Shown here piece by piece: positions 8,666 to 17,085 of a stretch of DNA of 59,102 nt. Under the pieces are notes generated by a model, which was not told the origin of the DNA, did no database searches, and saw nothing but the letters and a program-made list of their open reading frames with translations. The stretch is taken from positions 1 through 59,102 of the forward strand of contig JAJDER010000108.1 of NCBI GenBank assembly GCA_029259725.1. The letters are read 5' to 3'. The DNA is from Planctomycetota bacterium (GTDB lineage: Bacteria > Planctomycetota > B15-G4). Positions within the stretch are counted from its first letter, which is position 1, and every line of letters starts with the position of its first letter. A program made the translations under genes and the position numbers.

Positions 8666-9218
8666 GAGGGTCGCTCGGAGGCTTCACTCGCGGCGCGTCG
8701 TCGGCGTCTCCGTAGAGGGACTGTTGAGCCTGATCGCGGCGTCACTCCTCGCCGCCTGCGCTTCGGTGGGTGACTACGCCGAGCTGCGGGCCCTCGATCT
8801 GAGCCAGGTCGTCGAAGTGCACCTGTTCGGCGGGGACGGGGGCGGTGTGCTGCTCGAGGCCACGCCCCTGCTCCAGCTCGGCGCGGTGTCCTACGACGGC
8901 TACGCGCTGGGCTGGCGGGGCCGTTGGGCCGGAACCTGGCGTGAGAACACCCATGGCGTGGGGCTCTTCCTCGGGGGGCGTGGGACCGCCTACGAGGGCG
9001 CCGGCTGGCTGTCGGCCGACGACCAGGAAGAGGTCTACGGCACGCTGCCGAAGCTGACCGGCGTCCCCGGCGGGGCCCTGGACTGGATGTGGGTGCGCGC
9101 GACGGTCGGCGTGCTCGTCGGCATCGATGTCCAGGTCAGTCTCGGGCAGGCGCTGGACTTCGTGGCCGGGATCTTCACCTGGGATCCGGCCCACGACGAC
9201 GTCCTGCCGTCAGCGTGA
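8637..9218 (+). CDS. Exported lipoprotein, paralogue B of a tandem pair
   Basis: A 193-residue protein with lipobox LAAC at residues 38-41, behind a long arginine-rich n-region. The ATG at 8637 overlaps the end of the upstream paralogue by 29 bp; a TTG at 8724 would leave too short a signal peptide, so the ATG is kept with some doubt. The C-terminal third matches the preceding protein (LDFVAGIFTWDPAHDDV). Its last 9 bp overlap the 3' end of the convergent gene at 9210-11684. Function unknown. Confidence 0.7.
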   Translation: MSITPPTRAERVARRLHSRRVVGVSVEGLLSLIAASLLAACASVGDYAELRALDLSQVVEVHLFGGDGGGVLLEATPLLQLGAVSYDGYALGWRGRWAGTWRENTHGVGLFLGGRGTAYEGAGWLSADDQEEVYGTLPKLTGVPGGALDWMWVRATVGVLVGIDVQVSLGQALDFVAGIFTWDPAHDDVLPSA

Positions 9219-11684
9219 GACGAGCGTCAGGTCGATCAGGCGGTGGCGCTCGAACAGGCTGCGGTTGCCCGGGCGTTGCGCCTCGAACGGCGCGGGGTCA
9301 TCGGGCATCGAGCGACGCGCGAGTACGTTGAGTCCGAGCACCGTGCCGGGGCGCAGGCGCAACCCGGTCACGCGCTCGCCGCCCGGCGCCGGGGGCACGT
9401 CCTGCGCGCCGGCTCCGAGCGCCGCGGGGAGTGAAGCGATCACGCGGACCCGGCCGTCTCCGAGGGTCTCGCGGGTCAGCACGGCGCCCGGCACGGCGCG
9501 GCCCCCGACGAACACGCCGGTCGGGGCCTCGTGGGCGCGAAGCGCGAGCCCGGCCGGTCCGCACCACACGTCGGATCCGAAGCCACCGCGGGCGTCGATC
9601 ACGGTCACGTCCGTCTCCCAGCGACCGAGCGCGCCGCTTCCGTCGAGTTCGAGGAACAGGTCGTCGGCATCCGCGGTGGTCAGCGCGAGCCTCAGGGCGT
9701 CGGGGCTCCAGGCCGCTTCGAGTTCGATCCCGTTGCCGTGCGCCACGGCCGCGAGCTCGCCCGACGGGATCTCGCCCGTGGTGGCCTCCAGCGGCCACGG
9801 GTCGTCGCCATCGAGGAGGCCGTCGCCGTCGGTGTCCACGGCCAGGGGGTCGCTGCCGGCGTAGAGTCCGGCGGCCAGCTCGGCGAGGTCGCTGAGGCCG
9901 TCCCCGTCGGTGTCGGGCCGCGTGGGGTCGGTGCCCAGTCGGAGTTCGTCGAAGGGCAGCCGCGGGTCGTCGTCGACCAGGCCGTCGCCGTCCACGTCGA
10001 TGCTCTCGCAGCTCCGCCGATGGGGGGCGACGAGCGCGCCCCAGCCTTCGAAGCGCGACCACAGCTTGGCCAGCGCGTCCCAGTCGGAGCCGGCGTCGAA
10101 CGCGCGCCCGGCGCGTCGACCCAGGAGCCCGGCCGCGAAGTCCTCGGGGAAGTGGCCGGACGCGAGCGGAGGCAGGCCCGCGGCCGGGGCCATCACGAGG
10201 CCGACCGCGTGGTGCAGCTCGTGCAGGAAGCTCCAGGCGGCGCCCGGTCTCGGGCCGAGCGCGCCCGGTGGCGTCGCGACGTCACCCATGCGGCCCATGG
10301 CGCCGGCAGTGCCGCCCAGCAGCGTGAAGCCCGCGAAGTCGCCCGCGAGGTCGCTGGCCACGGCATACACGAGCCCGTAGCCGTCCGCGGGCACGCCCCA
10401 ATCGCGCAGGCGTTGCTCGATGCCGGCCATGGTCGGGCCCGCGGTCACCGGCGTGGGTCCGGTCAGGCCGAGGACGTGCAGCTCCAGGTTCGCCCGCCCG
10501 CTGGTGTGCCGATAGAGGAACGCGCGCGCGTGGTCGAGGCTCTGCACGATGCCGTCGGCCTCGCCCGGGGCGAGCGAATCGAGGAAGAGCACCACGAGCA
10601 CCGGCATGCGGCCGAGGTCGACGTGGCCGACGGGCTCGAAGCCCCAGGTGCGCGCACGCGTCTCCTGCGAGACCTCGGTGCGCGGGTTGCCGAACGCGTC
10701 CACGCCGCGCGCGGCGTAGAGGTAGGCCTGGCCCGGCTCGACGGTGTCGTCGGCGAACGTATCGCCGTGCGTCACGCCCAGCGGCACCGAGTTCTTCTCA
10801 CCCGAGGAGCGACGCAGGATCTCGTACGGCGCGGCACCGGCGAGGTCGAGGTGGACCACCCTCAGGCCGGCGCGGGCACGCGGCGGAGGAGGCGCCCCCG
10901 CGAGCGGGATGACCAGCAGGTTCTCGGTGGCGCCGATCAGCGCGCCGAGGCGCGGTGCGATCCGGATCGGTCCGCCGGCGCGCGTGCTCACGCGGCGCGC
11001 GGAGTCCTGGACCAGGGCCCGCGTCGGACTCACCTGCAGGCGCGCGAGGTCGGTCAGGTCCGGACGGCCGCCGAAGGTGTCGCGCCCGACGATCGTCACC
11101 GGGAAGCTGCCGCCCTCGGGCAACGTCTCGGGGACCTCGAGCAGGTCGATGCTGGTCACGGTGATCTGGCCGGTGACGCGCAGCTCCGCGAGGTGCACCG
11201 AGTCGGCCTCCTCATCGATGCGCTCGATGGTGAACTCGAGTTGCGACACGGGCACGTCGAGCAGACCGAAGACCGCCTCGCGCCCGCCGTCCACCGTCTT
11301 CTCGCCGGCGGCGAAACGACTGCCGTCGGGCTCGACGACGATCAGGTCGATCTCGTAGGTGCCCGCGAGCCCGGGACGTACGCCCACCGCGCGCACGATC
11401 TGCGCCCGCGGGAAGGCGAACACCATCCCGGCCGGGTTGAGGCCGTTGGTGCGCACGGCGGTGTGCGCGTCGTTGTCGAACAGGACCTCCAGCGCGAGCG
11501 GGTCGAGGTCGAGTTCGGCGCCGTGGATCGAGACCACGCCGCGGCGTTGCCAGCCCGCGAGGTCGAAGTCCGCGAAGACGACTTCCTGGACTTCCTGGGC
11601 GCACGTGGAGCCGGCACTGCCCGCGACCAGCAGGGTCGTCAGGGCGGGGACCAACGACCACGGCATGCGGGGCGGGACCGACAT
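9210..11684 (-). CDS. Secreted metzincin-like protein with thrombospondin type 3 repeats
   Basis: An 824-residue protein with a signal peptide (LVPALTTLLVAGSAGSTCAQ) and start ATG 11684; ATG 11666 is possible too. The N-terminal half contains beta-sandwich-like segments. Near residue 488 is HELHHAVGLVM, which fits the metzincin zinc motif HExxHxxGxxH except that the third ligand is Met. Residues about 560-630 hold three calcium-binding TSP3 repeats (VDGDGLVDDD, TDGDGLSDLAE, TDGDGLLDGDD). The C-terminal ~190 residues look like a further beta domain. Probably an exported protease or a degenerate relative. The open frame continuing antisense through hutU to 13439 is not part of the gene. Confidence 0.75.
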   Translation of the reverse strand: MSVPPRMPWSLVPALTTLLVAGSAGSTCAQEVQEVVFADFDLAGWQRRGVVSIHGAELDLDPLALEVLFDNDAHTAVRTNGLNPAGMVFAFPRAQIVRAVGVRPGLAGTYEIDLIVVEPDGSRFAAGEKTVDGGREAVFGLLDVPVSQLEFTIERIDEEADSVHLAELRVTGQITVTSIDLLEVPETLPEGGSFPVTIVGRDTFGGRPDLTDLARLQVSPTRALVQDSARRVSTRAGGPIRIAPRLGALIGATENLLVIPLAGAPPPPRARAGLRVVHLDLAGAAPYEILRRSSGEKNSVPLGVTHGDTFADDTVEPGQAYLYAARGVDAFGNPRTEVSQETRARTWGFEPVGHVDLGRMPVLVVLFLDSLAPGEADGIVQSLDHARAFLYRHTSGRANLELHVLGLTGPTPVTAGPTMAGIEQRLRDWGVPADGYGLVYAVASDLAGDFAGFTLLGGTAGAMGRMGDVATPPGALGPRPGAAWSFLHELHHAVGLVMAPAAGLPPLASGHFPEDFAAGLLGRRAGRAFDAGSDWDALAKLWSRFEGWGALVAPHRRSCESIDVDGDGLVDDDPRLPFDELRLGTDPTRPDTDGDGLSDLAELAAGLYAGSDPLAVDTDGDGLLDGDDPWPLEATTGEIPSGELAAVAHGNGIELEAAWSPDALRLALTTADADDLFLELDGSGALGRWETDVTVIDARGGFGSDVWCGPAGLALRAHEAPTGVFVGGRAVPGAVLTRETLGDGRVRVIASLPAALGAGAQDVPPAPGGERVTGLRLRPGTVLGLNVLARRSMPDDPAPFEAQRPGNRSLFERHRLIDLTLVSR

Positions 11685-11843
11685 CGCCGGTGAGCATAGC
11701 GACAGGCCCCGCGAGGTGTCGTCCCCGCCCCCCGGTGGGGCCGATTCCCGGCACCGGGATTCCGTAAGATCGGCTCGGCCTCGACCCGGTGCGGCGCCGG
11801 CAGCCGCCGCTCCGGTCCCCCTCGACACTTCCGGGTTCCTCCG

Positions 11844-13508
11844 ATGTCCCAGCGCACGTACTCGCCCGTCCAAGCACCCCACGGCACCGAACGCAGCTGC
11901 AAGAGCTGGCAGACCGAGGCGGCGCTGCGGATGCTGATGAACAACCTCGATCCGGACGTGGCCGAGGACCCCGAGCAACTCGTCGTCTACGGCGGGTCGG
12001 GGCGCGCCGCGCGCAGCTGGGCCGATTACGACCGGATCGTCGAGGCCCTGCGCCAACTCGGCGATGACGAGACGCTGCTGATGCAGTCGGGCCGCCCGGT
12101 GGGCGTGTTCAAGACCCACGCGGACGCGCCGCGCGTGTTGATCGCCAACAGCAACCTGGTCGGGCGCTGGTCCAACTGGGAGCACTTCAACGAGCTCGAG
12201 CGCGCCGGGTTGATGATGTACGGGCAGATGACGGCGGGCTCGTGGATCTACATCGGCAGCCAGGGCATCGTGCAAGGCACCTACGAGACCTTCGCGGCGG
12301 CGGCGGACAAGCACTTCGGCGGGACGCTGGAGAAGCGACTCGTGGTCACCGGCGGCCTGGGTGGCATGGGCGGCGCGCAGCCGCTCGCGGCGGTCATGGC
12401 CGGGGCGACGTTCCTGGCCGCGGACGTCGACGCCAGGCGCATCGAGAAGCGCTTGGCGACGCGCTACCTGGACGTGCTCGCCGACGACCTCGACAAGGCC
12501 ATCGACCTCGCGCTCGAGTGGAAGGCCGCCGGCGAGGCGCGCTCGGTGGGCTGGGTCGGCAACCAGGTCGACCTGCTCGAGCGACTCATCGAGCGCGGCA
12601 TCGTGCCCGACATCCTCACCGACCAGACCTCGGCGCACGATCCGCTCAACGGCTACGTGCCGCGCGGGCTCGCCTTCGAGGAGGCCGTGGCGCTGCGCAC
12701 CGCTGACGAGAAGGACTACACCGCGCGCTCCTTCGCGACCATGGTCGATCACATCCGGGCCATGCGCGCGCTCCAGGATCAGGGCGCGATCACCTTCGAC
12801 TACGGCAACAACCTGCGCGGCCACGCCCAGGAAGCCGGCTGCGAGGACGCCTTCGAGATCCCGGGGTTCGTGCCCGAGTACATCCGGCCGCTGTTCTGCC
12901 AGGGCAAGGGACCGTTCCGCTGGGCGGCGCTGTCGGGCGACCCCGAGGACATCCGCAAGACCGACGCGGCCATGCTGAAGCTGTTCCCCGAGGACAGGTC
13001 GCTCGCGCGGTGGATCCCGATGGCCCAGGAGCGCATCGCCTTCCAGGGCCTGCCGTGTCGCATCTGCTGGCTGGGGATGGGCGCTCGCGCCAAAGCCGGG
13101 CTGGAAATCAACCGGATGGTGGCGAGCGGCGAACTCGAGGCGCCGATCGTGATCGGGCGTGATCACCTCGACACCGGGTCGGTGGCTTCGCCCAACCGCG
13201 AGACCGAAGCGATGCAGGACGGCAGCGACGCCGTGGCCGACTGGCCGCTGCTGAACGCGTTGCTCAACACGGCGTCGGGGGCGACCTGGGTGTCGATCCA
13301 CAACGGCGGCGGCGTGGGCATCGGGTACAGCCTGCACGCCGGCCAGGTCATCGTGGCCGACGGCACCGAAGCGGCGGCGAAGCGACTCGAACGCGTGCTG
13401 ACCAACGATCCGGGCACGGGCGTCATGCGCCACGCGCATGCCGGCTACGAGGACGCCATGACCTGCGCACGAGAGCAGCGCATGCAGTTGCCGGGCGTGA
13501 CCGGCTGA
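11844..13508 (+). CDS. hutU: Urocanate hydratase (urocanase)
   Basis: Converts urocanate to imidazolone-propionate in histidine breakdown, using tightly bound NAD+. At 554 residues it matches the family length. Clear signatures are [11 protein letters not shown] near residue 49, [15 protein letters not shown] near 171 (NAD binding), and the active-site block [18 protein letters not shown] near 400. Near the C-terminus [12 protein letters not shown] is also typical. ATG 11844 is the natural start. No hutH, hutI or hutG is adjacent, so the rest of the pathway must be encoded elsewhere or be absent. A strong hairpin lies 62 bp downstream. Confidence 0.96.
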   Translation: MSQRTYSPVQAPHGTERSCKSWQTEAALRMLMNNLDPDVAEDPEQLVVYGGSGRAARSWADYDRIVEALRQLGDDETLLMQSGRPVGVFKTHADAPRVLIANSNLVGRWSNWEHFNELERAGLMMYGQMTAGSWIYIGSQGIVQGTYETFAAAADKHFGGTLEKRLVVTGGLGGMGGAQPLAAVMAGATFLAADVDARRIEKRLATRYLDVLADDLDKAIDLALEWKAAGEARSVGWVGNQVDLLERLIERGIVPDILTDQTSAHDPLNGYVPRGLAFEEAVALRTADEKDYTARSFATMVDHIRAMRALQDQGAITFDYGNNLRGHAQEAGCEDAFEIPGFVPEYIRPLFCQGKGPFRWAALSGDPEDIRKTDAAMLKLFPEDRSLARWIPMAQERIAFQGLPCRICWLGMGARAKAGLEINRMVASGELEAPIVIGRDHLDTGSVASPNRETEAMQDGSDAVADWPLLNALLNTASGATWVSIHNGGGVGIGYSLHAGQVIVADGTEAAAKRLERVLTNDPGTGVMRHAHAGYEDAMTCAREQRMQLPGVTG

Positions 13509-13570
13509 GGAGCGACGTGCGGCTCGCGGTGCGGCGCACGCGGTGAGCCGCCCCCATCACGGGCACAGGT

Positions 13571-13597
13571 CGCCCCGGCGACGGAATCGCCGGGGCG
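13571..13597. terminator. GC-rich hairpin after hutU
   Basis: Eleven perfect base pairs (CGCCCCGGCGA with TCGCCGGGGCG) around a five-base loop. There is no T tract downstream, as is common in very GC-rich genomes. Probably ends hutU transcription ahead of the SPFH pair. Confidence 0.55.
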
Positions 13598-13721
13598 GTC
13601 CTCCCACCAACGGGCCGACGTCGGAGACACGTTGTCGGGACGATCGCGTCCGCGATCCCCACCGCGATAGGGGCAGCTGCTCGGGTCCGGTACCATCCGA
13701 GCCATCGCAGGAGGAAAACCC

Positions 13722-14897
13722 ATGAGTTCGCAGGATTTCGAGGATGCCTTCGAGGCCAATCCTCCCCCGGGTGGCAAGGGCGATCGTCGCCAGCGCCCTC
13801 CGACCATCAAACCCGCCAAGCTCGTCGCCTGGCTCGGCATCGCCGGGCTGCTGCTCATCGTGCTGCTCGTGTTCGCCAGCGGTCAGGGCGGCATCGTGGA
13901 GATCGGGGACACCCAGGTCGCCGTCCTCGTCAACTACTTCAACGGCGAGACGGAGCTGGTCGCGCAGCCCGGGTACAAGATCTTCCTGCCCTTCGTGAAG
14001 CAGGCCTTCCTGTTCGACAAGTCCCCGCAGAAGTTCATGATGGCGGGGGATCGGGACGTCAGCGCGAACCACGTCAGCAAGTTGACCGTGCGTGCGAACG
14101 ACGGCTCCAACTTCTGGTTCGACGAGATCGAGATCCAGTACATGCTGATCCCCACGGAGGCCTCGGAAGTGCTCAAGGACTCCGGCTCCGGCGACGACTT
14201 CAAGCTGAACTGGGTGCGGGCCTTCGCGCGTTCGATCCTGCGCGACGAGTTCGGCAAGTTCACCGCGTCCGACATCGCCAACCCGACGATCTACAAGACC
14301 GCCACGTCGGAGGCGCAGAAGCGCCTCAACGACATGCTCAACCCACACGGCGCCGAGATCATCCAGATCATCACGCCCAAGCCCAAGTTCGACGCCGCCT
14401 ACGAGCGCTCGATCGAGGACCGCAAGGTGGCCGACCAGGAGACCGAGCGGCTGCAGGCCCGGGCGCTCCAGCTCGAACGTGAGCGCGACCGTCGCCTGGC
14501 CCAGATCGACGCCACCAAGGCCGTGGAGTACGAGGCGCTCAAGGGCACGCTCGAGGCCCAGCGCATCGAGGCCGAGCGCAACCAGGTGCGCGTGGAGAAG
14601 TCCGCCGACGCCTACTCGATGCAGATCGTGGCCGGGGGGCAGGCCAAGCTGTCCCAGCTCACCGAGCAGGCTCGCGGCATGACCGAGAAGGCCCGCAAGG
14701 AGGCCGAGGGCCTCAAGGCGATCACCGAGGCGCTGGAGAAGCGCGGCGAGGTGCTCGTGCGCGAGAAGCTCGCCGAACGACTGGGCGAGATCGAGTTCAC
14801 CCTCGTGCCGTACACCCGCGACGCCGCACCCGATCGCATCGAGCTGCTCGGCGCGGACGGCGCGAACCTCGCCGGCATGAAGGGAGGCAACCGATGA
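13722..14897 (+). CDS. SPFH/band 7 membrane protein (prohibitin-like), first of a pair
   Basis: A 391-residue protein with one N-terminal membrane segment at about residues 36-52 (WLGIAGLLLIVLLVFA). The SPFH domain follows, then a long charged coiled coil from about residue 225 to 370 (many E/R/K, with ALQLERERDRR), the pattern of prohibitins and HflK/HflC. Such proteins form large oligomers on the membrane and often modulate FtsH-type proteases. The ATG follows a strong AGGAGG site. It overlaps the next gene by 4 nt (ATGA), so the partners are translationally coupled. HflK/HflC-like is plausible, but no protease gene is nearby. Confidence 0.85.
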   Translation: MSSQDFEDAFEANPPPGGKGDRRQRPPTIKPAKLVAWLGIAGLLLIVLLVFASGQGGIVEIGDTQVAVLVNYFNGETELVAQPGYKIFLPFVKQAFLFDKSPQKFMMAGDRDVSANHVSKLTVRANDGSNFWFDEIEIQYMLIPTEASEVLKDSGSGDDFKLNWVRAFARSILRDEFGKFTASDIANPTIYKTATSEAQKRLNDMLNPHGAEIIQIITPKPKFDAAYERSIEDRKVADQETERLQARALQLERERDRRLAQIDATKAVEYEALKGTLEAQRIEAERNQVRVEKSADAYSMQIVAGGQAKLSQLTEQARGMTEKARKEAEGLKAITEALEKRGEVLVREKLAERLGEIEFTLVPYTRDAAPDRIELLGADGANLAGMKGGNR

Positions 14898-16000
14898 ACG
14901 TGCCCCGCGGACTGATCGTGATCTTCCTGCTCGTGGTGGTCGTGCCCATCGGTTTCGCCACCTTCACCGAGCGCGTGGAACCGATGGACATCGGCGTGCG
15001 CCAGCTCAAGTGGGGCTCGGGCGGCATCGAGGAGGAGGACTTCGACGCCGGGTTCCACGTCGGCATCTGGGGCTTCCACCGCTGGTACCGCCTGCCGCGG
15101 CAGACGCACTTCCTGCACTACAGCGGGGACTCGTCGTCCAACCGGTCGACCGAGATCACCATGTGGAAGCCGGCGCTCGAGCTGCGCACCAAGGACAACA
15201 ACACCACGACGATCGACGCCACGGTCACCTACAGGATCCCGATGGGCAACGCCTGGCACATCGTGGCCGAGGGCTACCGGCTCGACTACCGCAACCGCGT
15301 CGAGTCCACGGTGCTCTCGGTGCTGCGCGAGGAGCTGTCCGAGCTGAGCAGCGAGGAGCTGCAGGGCACGCAGAACCGGCTGGATCGTGTCGCCGAGATC
15401 CTGCCGATCCTCAACGGCAAGCTCGCGGACTTCTACGTGGTGGCGGAGAACGTGCTGATCCGCAGCATCTCGTTCCCGCCCGAGTACGAGGAGAAGCTGC
15501 AGCAGAAGCAGCTGCTCGAGCAGAAGGCCAAGCTGGACGGGACGCTGGCGGTCCAGGCCGGCTCCGAGCAGGTGACCAACTCGATCGAGAAGAAGATCGA
15601 GGCGGCGGAGAAGGAGAAGCTCGCCGACTGGGAGAAGACGATCCAGGAGGAGAAGAGCCGCTACCAGGTGCTGGTCGCCGAGATCGATGCCCGCGCCAAG
15701 GTCTACGAGGCCCAGGTGAAGGCCGCGGCCGAGGCCCAGGCGGTGACCGACGAGGCCGAGGGCCAGCTCGCCGTGGACCGTGCCGAGGCGCTGCGCAACG
15801 AGCTGCGCAACCAGATCCTCAACAGCCGGGGCGGTGACATCTACCTGGCGCTCGAGGCCGCCAACAACATCCAGTTGCCTTCGATCACGCTGAACAGCAA
15901 TGACCCACGTGTCCCGATCGTGATGGACCTGGCGGAGCTGACCTCGCTGCTGATCGGCACCGGGAGCGAGTCGGACGCCGGTGATGCGGGCGCGCCGTAG
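14894..16000 (+). CDS. SPFH/band 7 membrane protein (prohibitin-like), second of a pair
   Basis: A 368-residue partner of the previous gene: N-terminal membrane anchor GLIVIFLLVVVVPIGFATF at residues 6-24, SPFH domain to about residue 200, then a glutamate- and lysine-rich coiled coil (EKKIEAAEKEKLADWEK). The ATG lies within the ATGA overlap with the upstream gene, and GGAGG (within AAGGGAGGC) stands 6-10 bases ahead. A hetero-oligomer of the two proteins is a reasonable inference from coupling and shared design. The genes end close to the convergent methyltransferase. Confidence 0.83.
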   Translation: MNVPRGLIVIFLLVVVVPIGFATFTERVEPMDIGVRQLKWGSGGIEEEDFDAGFHVGIWGFHRWYRLPRQTHFLHYSGDSSSNRSTEITMWKPALELRTKDNNTTTIDATVTYRIPMGNAWHIVAEGYRLDYRNRVESTVLSVLREELSELSSEELQGTQNRLDRVAEILPILNGKLADFYVVAENVLIRSISFPPEYEEKLQQKQLLEQKAKLDGTLAVQAGSEQVTNSIEKKIEAAEKEKLADWEKTIQEEKSRYQVLVAEIDARAKVYEAQVKAAAEAQAVTDEAEGQLAVDRAEALRNELRNQILNSRGGDIYLALEAANNIQLPSITLNSNDPRVPIVMDLAELTSLLIGTGSESDAGDAGAP

Positions 16001-16024
16001 GGCCTGGCAGCCTGTCGGAGCACT

Positions 16025-16912
16025 TCACGTACAGGCTTGCCAGGGGCGGCCGGTGACGAGGTGCACCTGGGCGGGGAAGGCGATGTGGCCTTCCCTGGCC
16101 CAGACCTCGGCCTGCTTGGCCAGGCGTCCGGCCGCTCGCGCGCGGGTCGCGGGTGTCAGCCCGTCGCAGCGCTCGCGGACGCGGTCCGAGATCCGGGCCT
16201 GGGCCTCGAGCAGGCCCGCTGGTTCGGCCTCGACCCAGAGCCGGAGATCGACCAGGCGGTCGTCGACCTCCCGCCAGCCGGCCGCCCGACACACCGACGC
16301 GAGCTGACCGGGCTCGCCGAACTCGAACACACCGTGGCTCCCGGGTACCGGGCCCAGCTCGGGAGCGCCGACGTCGTCGAGCGCGCCCATCGCGCAGGTG
16401 AAGTAGGGGTTGCCCTGCTTGGGTCCCCAGGCGAGCAGGGCCATGCGGCCGCCCGCGCGGACGCTTCGCGCGAGGCGCCGGCAGGCATCCGCCGGGTCGG
16501 GGAAGAACATCACGCCGAAGCGGCAGCTCGCGCCGTCGAAGCTGTCCGGCGGGAAGCTCAGTTCCTGGACGGCGACGTGGTGGACCTCGACGCGGTCCGC
16601 AAGCCCCCGGGCCGCGACACGCGAGCGCAGCGCCTCGGCCATGGCCGCCACGGCGTCCGTCGCGACCACGCGGCCGTGGGGGCCCACCCGGTCGGCCAGG
16701 GAGAACGCCGGGTCGCCCACGCCGCTGGCGACATCGAGGAAGCGCTCACCGGGCTGCGGGTCCAGGGCCTCGATCAGCAGGGTGGTGGCCTCGCCCGTCA
16801 CCTCGGCGATCCGGTCGCCCTGCTCGATCCATTTGGCCGCGGATTGCTGCCACGACTCCAGGTCGGGGTCGGAGCCGTCGGAACGGGGAGGTGATTGCCC
16901 ATTCATATTCAT
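16025..16912 (-). CDS. SAM-dependent class I methyltransferase
   Basis: A UbiE-like methyltransferase of about 296-298 residues. SAM-binding motif I is FLDVASGVGDPAF; the acidic post-I residue is in VVATDAV; motif III-like FGVMFFPDP and LARSVRAGGRMAL follow. The substrate cannot be predicted. I prefer ATG 16912 or 16906 over the longer frame beginning at 16966, because the extra segment has distinctly lower GC and overlaps the divergent promoter region. It diverges from the cytochrome c peroxidase gene. Confidence 0.8.
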   Translation of the reverse strand: MNMNGQSPPRSDGSDPDLESWQQSAAKWIEQGDRIAEVTGEATTLLIEALDPQPGERFLDVASGVGDPAFSLADRVGPHGRVVATDAVAAMAEALRSRVAARGLADRVEVHHVAVQELSFPPDSFDGASCRFGVMFFPDPADACRRLARSVRAGGRMALLAWGPKQGNPYFTCAMGALDDVGAPELGPVPGSHGVFEFGEPGQLASVCRAAGWREVDDRLVDLRLWVEAEPAGLLEAQARISDRVRERCDGLTPATRARAAGRLAKQAEVWAREGHIAFPAQVHLVTGRPWQACT

Positions 16913-16976
16913 GATCGAATCAGATCCATGGACATAACCGCAGTCCAGCACCAAGTTTGTGGGCATGCCTCATGCG

Positions 16977-17006
16977 TTGACACAATTCTGAGTAGCGAGG
17001 TAGACT
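16977..17006 (+). promoter_or_regulatory. Candidate sigma-70-type promoter for the dihaem peroxidase
   Basis: A perfect -35 TTGACA at 16977-16982 is followed by an 18-bp spacer and TAGACT (4 of 6 consensus) at 17001-17006. The gene starts 80 bp downstream. The segment is visibly less GC-rich than its surroundings. Confidence 0.5.
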
Positions 17007-17085
17007 TCTCCCCTCAGTCCGACCCGACGAATGGCCGATCAGCCGTTCCGTTCCTCCATTCTCTCCCAATGCTCCGAGGTACCCG

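Noticed and set aside
9210-13439. A 1,409-codon open frame on the minus strand
   Set aside because: Only 9210-11684 has a signal peptide and domain structure. The rest is antisense to hutU and Arg/His/Gly-rich, as is usual for shadows of GC-rich genes.
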